A DNA stretch of 11,984 nt, taken from NCBI GenBank assembly GCA_934668295.1, contig CAKUND010000057.1, forward strand, positions 1 to 11,984. The letters are read 5' to 3'. A program made the translations under genes and the position numbers. This stretch comes from an uncultured Oscillospiraceae bacterium. Its GTDB lineage: Bacteria; Bacillota; Clostridia; Oscillospirales; Oscillospiraceae. Under the pieces are notes generated by a model that had not been told where the DNA came from, searched no databases, and was given only the letters and a program-made list of their open reading frames with translations. Shown in pieces: positions 1-5,792 of the stretch; the first letter of the stretch is position 1, and each line of letters opens with the position of its first letter.

Positions 1-1
1 G

Positions 2-304
2 CTTGCCGTGCTGGATGCTGTGCCGGCGCAGTGTCCGCGCCTGATCAAATGCGGCGCGTATCATCCGCTGCGCGTTCTGCATGCCGCCGGGCGGCGGACG
101 CTTGTGCAGCTGCTGACCGGCAGCACGCAGGAGGGGCCGGCCATGCGCCGTCTGCTGCCGGAGCTCCGCACAGGAGATGTGGTCTTGATCGGCATGCTCG
201 GCGCGGATGGAAGCAGCTTCGCTTCCCGCTATGGCGGCGCGGAGCCGTGTGCGGAGTATCTGCTCCGGACGGACGGCGAATTTGAACGGCTCACAGCATA
301 CTGA
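2..304 (+). CDS. 3' part of an unrecognised protein gene (5' end outside window)
   Basis: The frame is open from the left edge to a TGA at 302-304 and gives about 100 residues ending in ERLTAY. Third codon positions are strongly G/C, as in neighbouring genes, so this is a real coding frame. A GTG at position 8 could be read as a start, but no ribosome binding site is visible before it, so the gene most likely begins outside the window. The fragment is soluble-looking, with no membrane segment, and contains a hydrophobic stretch DVVLIGMLGADGSSF followed by YGGAEPCAEYLL. I do not recognise the family and propose no function. Its last 14 bp overlap the 3' end of the minus-strand gene at 291-491. 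I see no hairpin terminator directly after the stop. Confidence 0.6.
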   Translation, partial: LAVLDAVPAQCPRLIKCGAYHPLRVLHAAGRRTLVQLLTGSTQEGPAMRRLLPELRTGDVVLIGMLGADGSSFASRYGGAEPCAEYLLRTDGEFERLTAY

Positions 305-491
305 ACACCAGCCCGAGGCAGACCAGAAAGCCTGCCCCGATGCAGAGCGTCACGGCCGCGTCGATCACCGCCGCGGCATACCGGATGCGCCGCCTGCGTA
401 CGCGCAGACGTCTGCAGTACGCGGATGAAGCGGACGCCTCCGGGGAACGCTGCAGATACCGGGACAGCTCAATGACAGATTCAGAACGCAT
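291..491 (-). CDS. Small Arg-rich single-span membrane protein, unknown function
   Basis: A 66-residue minus-strand frame starts at ATG 491-489. The start is well supported: on the coding strand GGGAGGA lies about 9 nt upstream. The first half is polar. Residues 27-37 are very basic (RRLRVRRRRIR). Residues 39-66 form one hydrophobic helix with several Ala, Val, Leu and three Gly, ending almost at the C-terminus. By the positive-inside rule the N-terminal half should be cytoplasmic, with the C-terminus embedded or just outside. The frame shares 14 bp with the tail of the convergent plus-strand gene and is divergent from the hydrolase at 581. No family is recognised. The clean start site and topology argue that it is a real gene, though its length alone would not. 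Confidence 0.6.
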   Translation of the reverse strand: MRSESVIELSRYLQRSPEASASSAYCRRLRVRRRRIRYAAAVIDAAVTLCIGAGFLVCLGLVFSML

Positions 492-580
492 CAGAAATTT
501 CCTCCCATGTTTGTTTCTGAGCCTATCTTATCAGATCATATGTACCATAAACCGGACTTTTGAAAGGAGCACCATCTTTT

Positions 581-1483
581 ATGGAAGAATTCTATCTTGA
601 TTCCTGCGGCGCTGGCCGGCTGCATTGCGCGATCTGGAAGCCGGAGGCAGAGCCGAAGGCTGTCGTCCAGCTCATCCACGGCATTGCCGAGCATATCGGC
701 CGCTATGACGCGTTTGCGAATTTCCTGACGAGCCACGGCTATGTTGTCGCCGCCGATGATCATATGGGCCACGGCGGCTCCGTGGAAAACGGTCTGAAGG
801 GCTATTTCTCGGGCGGCTGGTTGTCGGCGGTCGAGGATGAAAAGCGTCTGCATGACGAAATTTCCGCGCAGTATCCGGGTCTGCCTTATGCTATCCTCGG
901 CCACAGCATGGGCTCGTTCCTGCTGCGCACGTATCTGTATACCTACCCCGACGCGGTCGACAAGGCGGTCATTTCCGGCACCGGCTGGGAGGATCCCATG
1001 AAGGTGCGCATGGGCAAGCTCGTCTGCAAGCTTGAGCAGGTCCGTATCGGCGAAAAAAACGCCAGCGCTCTCGTTACCAAGCTCATGTTCGGAAGCTATA
1101 ACAAGACCTTCGGCCCCGTGACCTCGCCCAACGCGTGGATCTGCTCTGACGAGGCTGTCGTCGCGGCCTATGACGCGGATCCGCTCTGCGGCTTTGACGC
1201 GACGGTCGGCCTTGCGCGCGATCTGCTCACGGGCGTCGGCATGAACGAGCAGCCGGAAAATCTCGGGAAGATGAACAAGCAGCTGCCCATTCTGTTCATC
1301 TCCGGCTGCAAGGATCCTGTCGGCGGCATGGCAAAGGGCGTCCTGAAGTGCATCGACGCATTCAAGCGCAGCGGCATGAAGGATATCACCATCAAGCTCT
1401 ATCCCGAGGGACGGCACGAAATGCTCAACGAGCGCAACAAGGCCGAGGTCTATCAGGACGTTCTTGATTGGCTTGAGCGCTGA
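581..1483 (+). CDS. Alpha/beta hydrolase, monoacylglycerol lipase / lysophospholipase-like (serine hydrolase)
   Basis: This 300-residue protein belongs to the Hydrolase_4 (serine aminopeptidase S33-like) branch of the alpha/beta hydrolases, which in characterised members cleave monoglycerides, lysophospholipids or other esters. The oxyanion-hole region is LIHGIAEHIGRY (about residues 31-42). The nucleophile elbow GHSMG is at 107-111, giving Ser109. The acid is probably Asp245 in ISGCKDPVG and the general base His279 in EGRHEML. The complete triad and normal length suggest an active cytoplasmic enzyme; there is no signal peptide. I chose ATG 581 over an upstream TTG at 560 because AAAGGAG (563-569) lies 11 nt before the ATG, whereas the TTG would overlap that site. 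It stands alone: a minus-strand gene is divergent upstream and a strong hairpin follows. The exact substrate cannot be read from sequence. Confidence 0.9.
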   Translation: MEEFYLDSCGAGRLHCAIWKPEAEPKAVVQLIHGIAEHIGRYDAFANFLTSHGYVVAADDHMGHGGSVENGLKGYFSGGWLSAVEDEKRLHDEISAQYPGLPYAILGHSMGSFLLRTYLYTYPDAVDKAVISGTGWEDPMKVRMGKLVCKLEQVRIGEKNASALVTKLMFGSYNKTFGPVTSPNAWICSDEAVVAAYDADPLCGFDATVGLARDLLTGVGMNEQPENLGKMNKQLPILFISGCKDPVGGMAKGVLKCIDAFKRSGMKDITIKLYPEGRHEMLNERNKAEVYQDVLDWLER

Positions 1484-1506
1484 AGATAAAAAGAAGCTCC
1501 GATATC

Positions 1507-1547
1507 AGCCCGGTCACGCAGACGCCTGCTGCGCGACCGGGCTTCTT
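1507..1547 (+). terminator. Strong hairpin terminator after the alpha/beta hydrolase gene
   Basis: AGCCCGGTC (1507-1515) pairs with GACCGGGCT (1535-1543). The stem continues inward, after one mismatch, as CGCAG/CTGCG around a 7-nt loop. The T-tract is weak (TTCTT), so efficiency is uncertain, but the 24-nt distance from the stop codon fits termination of the hydrolase transcript. Confidence 0.75.
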
Positions 1548-1562
1548 AACGGAGACTTAACA
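1546..1562 (+). promoter_or_regulatory. Candidate response-regulator site: tandem TTAAC repeats, 11-bp period
   Basis: TTAAC at 1546-1550 and TTAACA at 1557-1562 form a direct repeat with 11-bp spacing, overlapping and lying just upstream of the proposed -35. OmpR/PhoB-family regulators typically bind such head-to-tail repeats, and the operon encodes one, so autoregulation is a reasonable inference. The first copy also forms part of the tail of the preceding terminator, so chance is not excluded. Confidence 0.35.
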
Positions 1563-1585
1563 CGACGGACTTTTTCTTTTATGCT
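1557..1585 (+). promoter_or_regulatory. Probable promoter of the two-component operon
   Basis: TTAACA (1557-1562), a 17-bp spacer and TATGCT (1580-1585) give a sigma-A-like promoter with a start near 1592, leaving a short leader that still holds the ribosome binding site. A better-looking TATAAT (1588-1593) has no -35 at normal spacing and would start transcription inside the ribosome binding site, so I prefer the former. A second TTAAC lies exactly 11 bp upstream (1546-1550). Confidence 0.5.
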
Positions 1586-1608
1586 ATTATAATGGTGGGT
1601 GAGGATTC

Positions 1609-2739
1609 ATGGATACAACACGAACAATGAAGGATCAGACGTTCCGCGGGCGGCTGCGGCAGGTATTCCCCGTCTCCTGGCGCGACTGCGGCGTGTGCTT
1701 CGGTGTGCTGGCGGCAGCGGCGCTGCTGTGCGCGCTGCTGCGGATGATCGACCGCTCCGATGTGTTTGTCGCGCTGATCTTCGAATGCGCGGTCGTGCTC
1801 GTCTCGCGCTTTACGGACGGGTATCTGTTCGGGCTGCTGGCCTCCGTGATCGGCGTCGTCGGCGTGAACTGGATCTTTACATACCCCTACATGCAGCTGA
1901 ACTTTACCATCTCCGGCTATCCGCTGACGTTTCTCGTCATGCTGGCCGTTTCCGTCGTGGTCAGCACGCTGACCACCCAGATCAAGCAGCAGGAAAAGCT
2001 CCGCGCGGAGGCAGAAAAAGAAAAAATGCGCGGCAATCTGCTGCGCGCCGTCTCGCATGACATCCGTACGCCGCTGACCGCCATCGTCGGCGGCATCGAT
2101 GCGATCCTGGAAAACGGCGACCAGATCTCGCCGGAAACGAGCAGAAGCCTGCTTGAGAATATGCGCGACGAATCCAACTGGCTCATCGGCGTGGTGGAAA
2201 ATCTGCTGTCTGTCACACGGATGTCCGGCGCGTCAAACATCAAAAAAGAGCTGGAGGCGGGCGAGGAGGTGCTCGGCGCAGCTGCCATGAAATTCAAGCG
2301 GCATTATCCTGCGGTCGAGGTCTGCATCACCGCGCCCGATGTGCTGCTCATGATCCCGATGGATATCATTCTCATCGAACAGGTGCTCATCAATCTGATG
2401 GAAAATGCCGTCCAGCACGGCAAGACGACCACAAAGATCGAGCTGCGCCTGTCGAGTGCCAACAACCTTGCTGTTTTCGAGGTCGCGGACAACGGCTGCG
2501 GCATTGAAAAAGAGCTTCTGCCGCACCTGTTTGAAGGCTATCTGACCCGCGATCAGGAGGAGATCTCCGATCAGCGGCGCAATATGGGCATCGGTCTGTC
2601 CGTCTGCATGTCGATCGTGCAGGCGCACGGCGGCACGATGCGCGCAGGAAACAGGGAAAACGGCGGCGCTCTGCTGCAATTTACATTGCCATTGGAGGAA
2701 AACAGTCATGAACATCAGAGACAAGGTTCTGTTGATTGA
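1609..2739 (+). CDS. Sensor histidine kinase with DUF4118 membrane domain (KdpD C-terminal-like)
   Basis: This 376-residue membrane kinase autophosphorylates on His and should pass the phosphate to the regulator encoded next. Hydrophobic segments between about residues 27 and 121 match the four-helix DUF4118 sensor found in the C-terminal half of KdpD. A linker follows, then the H-box with His150 (AVSHDIRTPLTA), the N-box with Asn266 (ENAVQHG), the G1 box DNGCG at 294-298 and the G2 box GIGLS at 327-331. The universal-stress and KdpD sensor domains that precede DUF4118 in E. coli KdpD are absent, so this is the short stand-alone form common in Firmicutes. No kdpFABC genes lie in the window, so a potassium role is not established. 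The start is ATG 1609, with GGTGAGG at 1598-1604. Its last 32 bp overlap the regulator gene, which suggests translational coupling. Confidence 0.9.
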   Translation: MDTTRTMKDQTFRGRLRQVFPVSWRDCGVCFGVLAAAALLCALLRMIDRSDVFVALIFECAVVLVSRFTDGYLFGLLASVIGVVGVNWIFTYPYMQLNFTISGYPLTFLVMLAVSVVVSTLTTQIKQQEKLRAEAEKEKMRGNLLRAVSHDIRTPLTAIVGGIDAILENGDQISPETSRSLLENMRDESNWLIGVVENLLSVTRMSGASNIKKELEAGEEVLGAAAMKFKRHYPAVEVCITAPDVLLMIPMDIILIEQVLINLMENAVQHGKTTTKIELRLSSANNLAVFEVADNGCGIEKELLPHLFEGYLTRDQEEISDQRRNMGIGLSVCMSIVQAHGGTMRAGNRENGGALLQFTLPLEENSHEHQRQGSVD

Positions 2740-3415
2740 AGACGAGCGGACGATCCGCAGCTTTATGCAGGCGATCCTGACGGCAAACGGCTATGATGTG
2801 CTGATGGCCGGCACGGGCGCGATGGCGGATACGATGATCTCGTCGCACTGTCCGGATATCATCATTCTGGATCTCGGTCTGCCGGATATAGACGGCATGA
2901 CGATCCTCCGGAATGTCCGGAAATGGTCAAAGATCCCCATTCTGGTCGTCTCCGCCCGCAGCCATGAGCGCGACAAGGTCGAGGCGCTTGACGCGGGCGC
3001 GGACGATTATCTGACCAAGCCCTTCGGCACCGAGGAGCTGCTCGCGCGTATCCGCGCCGCCGTCCGCCACACCAGAACGCCGGAGGGTGCGGCCTCTGTC
3101 GCCAATTCCGGCGTGTTCACCGCCGGAGAGCTGACCATCGACTATGACAAGCACCGCGTTTATATCGCGGGCCGCGACGCCAATCTCACGCAGAATGAGT
3201 ACAAGCTGGTTTCGCTGCTCGGCCTGCACGCGGGGAAGGTCCTGACGTACGATTATCTCATCCGGGAGCTCTGGGGCCCCAGCGCCCGCAGCGACAATCA
3301 GATCCTGCGCGTCAACATGGCGAACATCCGCCGCAAGATCGAAAAAAACCCCGCCCAGCCCGCCTACATCTTCACCGAAGCCGGCGTCGGCTACCGCATG
3401 GTCGAGGGGGATTGA
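2708..3415 (+). CDS. OmpR/KdpE-family response regulator (receiver + winged helix)
   Basis: This 235-residue DNA-binding regulator is the probable partner of the kinase whose 3' end it overlaps. The receiver domain covers about residues 5-120. Its acidic pocket is Glu11/Asp12, the phosphoacceptor is Asp55 (ILDLGLPDIDG), the switch residue is Ser82 and the conserved Lys is Lys104 (TKPF). A linker leads to a Trans_Reg_C winged helix at about 133-232, with the typical LTQNEYKLVSLL, RELWG and ending GVGYRM. All catalytic residues are present. The start is ATG 2708, with GGAGG at 2694-2698 inside the kinase gene. The closest family is KdpE-like, but the target genes are unknown. The TTAAC repeat before the operon is a candidate site for it. 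Confidence 0.92.
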   Translation: MNIRDKVLLIEDERTIRSFMQAILTANGYDVLMAGTGAMADTMISSHCPDIIILDLGLPDIDGMTILRNVRKWSKIPILVVSARSHERDKVEALDAGADDYLTKPFGTEELLARIRAAVRHTRTPEGAASVANSGVFTAGELTIDYDKHRVYIAGRDANLTQNEYKLVSLLGLHAGKVLTYDYLIRELWGPSARSDNQILRVNMANIRRKIEKNPAQPAYIFTEAGVGYRMVEGD

Positions 3416-3536
3416 GCCTGCTTTTCTTTATGCTGCAGACTGTCGTAACGCTCCTTCGTCGCGCACGGCTGTGTCCGGCATCGGCCCCTACAGTGGCAGC
3501 GCGTTTTGTATTGCCTCAAATATAGTTTTCAATCCG

Positions 3537-3580
3537 CCAGCCGCCGCTTTCTCAAAACGGGAATGCGGCGGCTGGTTTCT
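3537..3580 (+). terminator. Hairpin terminator-like element after the two-component operon
   Basis: CCAGCCGCCGC (3537-3547) pairs perfectly with GCGGCGGCTGG (3565-3575) across a 17-nt loop, followed by TTTCT. It lies 122 bp after the regulator stop. The 11-bp GC-rich stem is convincing; the long loop and short T-tract make efficiency uncertain. Confidence 0.6.
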
Positions 3581-3595
3581 GCTCTGCGCTTCCGC

Positions 3596-3624
3596 TTGCT
3601 TTTTTCCGGGAACTGTGGTATGAA
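3596..3624 (+). promoter_or_regulatory. Candidate extended -10 promoter for the flavoprotein gene
   Basis: TTGCTT (3596-3601), 17 bp, then TATGAA (3619-3624) with an upstream TG (3616-3617) forming an extended -10. Transcription would start near 3631, giving a short leader that contains the ribosome binding site. It lies just downstream of the preceding hairpin, where a new transcription unit would be expected. Confidence 0.45.
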
Positions 3625-3653
3625 AGAAGAAAACAGATCAGGAGGGATCTTCT

Positions 3654-4277
3654 ATGAAAGTCATGCTTGTAAACGGCAGCCCGCATGCGCACGGCTGCAC
3701 GGACGCTGCGCTGCGCGAGGTCGCTTCGGCGCTGAACGCGGACGGGATCGACACCGAAATTTTCTGGATCGGCAACACGCCCATCGGCGGCTGCATTGCC
3801 TGCGGCGGCTGTTCGAAGGCGGGCAAATGCGTCTTCGGCGGCTCGGTCAACGACTTTGCAGAAAAGGCGAAGGACGCGGACGGCTTTGTGTTCGGAACGC
3901 CTGTCCACTATGCGGCGGCCTCCGGCAATATGACCGCGTTTATGGATCGCCTGTTCTATTCCGCACCGAAGGAGACGTTCTGTCGGAAGCCCGCCGCCGT
4001 CATTACATCTGCCCGCCGCGCGGGCACGACGGCCGCCTATGAGCAACTGCTCAAATACCCCGGCATCACGGAAATGCCCATTGTCTCCTCCTGCTACTGG
4101 AACAATGTTCACGGCTCGAAGGCCGAAGACGTCCAGCAGGACGAGGAGGGCGTGCGCATCATGCGCGTGCTGGGGCACAATATGGCGTGGCTCCTGCGCT
4201 GCATCGAGGCCGGCAAGGCCGCGGGCGTTCCTGATCCGCGCAAGGAGCCGCTGGCAAGGACGAATTTTATCCGGTAA
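3654..4277 (+). CDS. Flavodoxin-fold NAD(P)H oxidoreductase with Isf-type iron-sulfur motif
   Basis: A 207-residue cytoplasmic protein of the NADPH-dependent FMN reductase / iron-sulfur flavoprotein group. The N-terminal MLVNGSPHAHGCT (residues 4-16) is the FMN phosphate-binding loop, and GTPVHYAAASGNMTAFMDR is the second flavin loop typical of the family. Cysteines at 47, 50, 53 and 59 give CX2CX2CX5C, which matches the compact spacing used in archaeal and clostridial Isf proteins to hold a [4Fe-4S] cluster. Such proteins shuttle electrons between ferredoxin-like donors and small acceptors including oxygen species or quinones; the partner here is unknown. The start is ATG 3654, with AGGAGG at 3640-3645. 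The bile salt hydrolase gene follows after 48 bp with no terminator between, so they may share a transcript. Confidence 0.85.
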   Translation: MKVMLVNGSPHAHGCTDAALREVASALNADGIDTEIFWIGNTPIGGCIACGGCSKAGKCVFGGSVNDFAEKAKDADGFVFGTPVHYAAASGNMTAFMDRLFYSAPKETFCRKPAAVITSARRAGTTAAYEQLLKYPGITEMPIVSSCYWNNVHGSKAEDVQQDEEGVRIMRVLGHNMAWLLRCIEAGKAAGVPDPRKEPLARTNFIR

Positions 4278-4325
4278 AGCCTGCACAAACTAACATAACG
4301 AAACTTTGAAAGGGAGTGCAGTACG

Positions 4326-5306
4326 ATGTGTACCGCGATCACGTATCAGACCAGGCAGCTTTATTTTGGCAGGACGCTGGATTATGAGTGCAGTTACGGC
4401 GAACAGGTGACGATCACGCCGAGGAAGTTTCCGTTTGACTTTCACCACGCGGGGCCGGTGCATGCGCACTATGCCATGATCGGCATGGCGCACGTGGCGG
4501 ACGGGTACCCGCTTTACTATGACGCAGTCAACGAGAAGGGGCTGTGCATGGCGGGGCTGAATTTTGTCGGGAATGCTGTGTACGCGCAGCCGGAGCCGGG
4601 CAGGATGAACATCGCGCAGTTTGAGCTCATTCCGTGGCTGCTGGGCCGGTGCGCGACCGCCGCGCAGGCGCGGGAGGAGCTGTCCCGGCTCATCCTGACC
4701 GGGACGCCGTTCAGCGCAGCGCTGCCCGCCGCGCAGCTGCATTGGCTGCTTGCCGACGAGCGGGAAGCGGTCACGGTCGAATCGACCGCGGACGGCCTGC
4801 ATGTGTATGACAACCCTGTCGGCGTGCTGACCAACAACCCGCCGTTCGAGCAGCAGCTGTTCAGCCTGAACAATTACAGGCACCTTTCGCCCAGACAGCC
4901 GGAGAACCGCTTTTCGGAAGCGCTCCCGCTGCGGCTCTACAGCCGGGGCATGGGCGCGCTGGGTCTGCCGGGCGATCTGTCGTCCATGTCGCGCTTTGTC
5001 CGCGCGGCGTTCACGAAGCTGAACGCCGTCTGCGACGGCACGGAGCAGGGGAGCGTCAGCCAGTTTTTCCACATCCTCGGCGCGGTGGAGCAGCAGCACG
5101 GCTGCTGTGAGGTGGAAGAAGGGCAGTATGAGCGCACGATCTACACCTCCTGCTGCAATGCCGCCAGCGGCGTCTATTATTATTCCACGTATGACAACCG
5201 CGCTCTTACAGCGGTCGACCTGCACCGGGAAAACCTCGACGGCAGCGCCCTCGTCGCCTATCCGCTCGTGACGGAACAGCAGATCCTCTGGCAGAATGGC
5301 CGGTGA
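4326..5306 (+). CDS. bsh: Choloylglycine hydrolase family protein, probable bile salt hydrolase
   Basis: This 326-residue Ntn-fold amidase should cleave the glycine or taurine amide of conjugated bile acids. After removal of Met1, Cys2 becomes the N-terminal nucleophile, so the start at 4326 is fixed by biology as well as by the GGGAG at 4312-4316. The other family residues are all in place: Arg16 and Asp19 (GRTLDY), Asn79 (AGLNF), Asn170 (VLTNNPPF) and Arg223 (SMSRF). Asn at position 79, rather than Tyr, favours bile salt hydrolase over penicillin V acylase. Length is normal and there is no signal peptide, as expected for cytoplasmic clostridial enzymes. It may be co-transcribed with the flavoprotein upstream. 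Glycine versus taurine preference cannot be judged from sequence alone. Confidence 0.93.
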   Translation: MCTAITYQTRQLYFGRTLDYECSYGEQVTITPRKFPFDFHHAGPVHAHYAMIGMAHVADGYPLYYDAVNEKGLCMAGLNFVGNAVYAQPEPGRMNIAQFELIPWLLGRCATAAQAREELSRLILTGTPFSAALPAAQLHWLLADEREAVTVESTADGLHVYDNPVGVLTNNPPFEQQLFSLNNYRHLSPRQPENRFSEALPLRLYSRGMGALGLPGDLSSMSRFVRAAFTKLNAVCDGTEQGSVSQFFHILGAVEQQHGCCEVEEGQYERTIYTSCCNAASGVYYYSTYDNRALTAVDLHRENLDGSALVAYPLVTEQQILWQNGR

Positions 5307-5323
5307 AGGGAAATGTCACCAGC

Positions 5324-5485
5324 CTAAGACTGCGGCGTTTGATTTATGCAAAAAGCCAGTGAAAAGCGGTCGCCCCTGCCAACGTTGCTTGAGCTTTTGA
5401 CGATCTCTGCGTATGTCAGATCGGGTGTAACCTTAAGCTGACGACATGACCCTGAAGGGGAGGGCTTTGGTGCGCGGCGCAGAAA
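5324..5485. repeat. Possible degenerate dispersed-repeat sequence
   Basis: This block does not look like leader, terminator or promoter DNA. On the minus strand it translates without stops into a protein-like frame (including TYAEIVKSSSNVGRGDRFS) whose start lies across the terminator hairpin and lacks a clear ribosome binding site. Its character resembles short repeated sequences that give spurious frames in gut clostridial genomes, but only one copy is present here, so repeat status rests on recollection rather than on anything seen in the window. Confidence 0.25.
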
Positions 5486-5489
5486 GAAA

Positions 5490-5532
5490 CCCCGCAAACA
5501 AGTGACCGGCTTGTCTGCGGGGGATTCTTTAT
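5490..5532. terminator. Hairpin terminator downstream of bsh, possibly bidirectional
   Basis: A 13-nt arm (5490-5502, CCCCGCAAACAAG) pairs with 5510-5522 (CTTGTCTGCGGGG) with one internal mismatch and a 7-nt loop. On the plus strand the tail is GATTCTTT. On the minus strand it is TTTCTTTC, so it could stop transcription both ways. It lies about 180 bp after the bsh stop. Confidence 0.65.
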
Positions 5533-5699
5533 CAATATGAGGGGAAAATGAAAAAGTGTTTATCGCTTCTTGCAAGATTATCATAGCAATGGTTTATTAA
5601 AAAACTTAGAGGCAAGTTTTTAAATAACTATTAAATCTGAAAATTCTTTTTTCGATCAAATGTTTACAAAAATATCACAATTTTTATCCGTAAGCCCTC

Positions 5700-5728
5700 T
5701 TGACAAATTCCGGGCACAGGTCTATGAT
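5700..5728 (+). promoter_or_regulatory. Sigma-A promoter of clpB
   Basis: A perfect -35 TTGACA (5700-5705), exactly 17 bp, then TATGAT (5723-5728). Transcription should begin near 5735, which puts the CIRCE operator in the first 35 transcribed bases. This is one of the clearest promoters in the window. Confidence 0.85.
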
Positions 5729-5742
5729 GAAGCCAAAATGAA

Positions 5743-5769
5743 TTAGCACTCATAAGTATAGAGTGCTAA
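5743..5769 (+). promoter_or_regulatory. CIRCE operator (HrcA binding site)
   Basis: TTAGCACTC (5743-5751), a 9-bp spacer and GAGTGCTAA (5761-5769) form a perfect inverted repeat identical to the CIRCE consensus. HrcA bound here would block transcription of clpB and be released on heat shock or chaperone titration. I see no CtsR-type heptad repeat nearby. Confidence 0.96.
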
Positions 5770-5792
5770 CCCCGAAGAAAGAGGTGTGATAT

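Larger units (their letters stand above)
5307..5792. other. Intergenic region between bsh and clpB (486 bp)
   Basis: No convincing gene lies here. The first part (about 5320-5485) has moderate GC and may be a degenerate dispersed repeat; an 86-codon minus-strand frame (5584-5324) crosses it. A terminator hairpin lies at 5490-5522. From about 5560 to 5700 the DNA becomes markedly AT-rich, unlike the rest of the window, and includes a small AAAAACTT/AAGTTTTT hairpin (5600-5607 with 5614-5621). The clpB promoter and CIRCE operator occupy 5700-5769. Confidence 0.6.

Noticed and set aside
560..580. TTG 560 as start of the alpha/beta hydrolase
   Set aside because: It overlaps the AAAGGAG ribosome binding site, which serves the ATG at 581.
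536..1417. Long minus-strand open frame (293 codons) opposite the alpha/beta hydrolase gene
   Set aside because: Antisense shadow of a GC-rich gene; the plus strand carries a full catalytic triad and a proper start site.
1588..1593. Perfect TATAAT as the -10 of the two-component promoter
   Set aside because: No -35 at 16-18 bp, and initiation near 1600 would cut off the ribosome binding site; TTAACA-17-TATGCT fits better.
4290..5225. 311-codon minus-strand frame opposite bsh
   Set aside because: Shadow of bsh, whose nucleophile and all supporting residues are present on the plus strand.
5324..5584. 86-codon minus-strand frame in the bsh-clpB spacer as a real gene
   Set aside because: No clear ribosome binding site, it runs through a terminator hairpin, and composition shifts within it; treated as possible repeat or relic instead.
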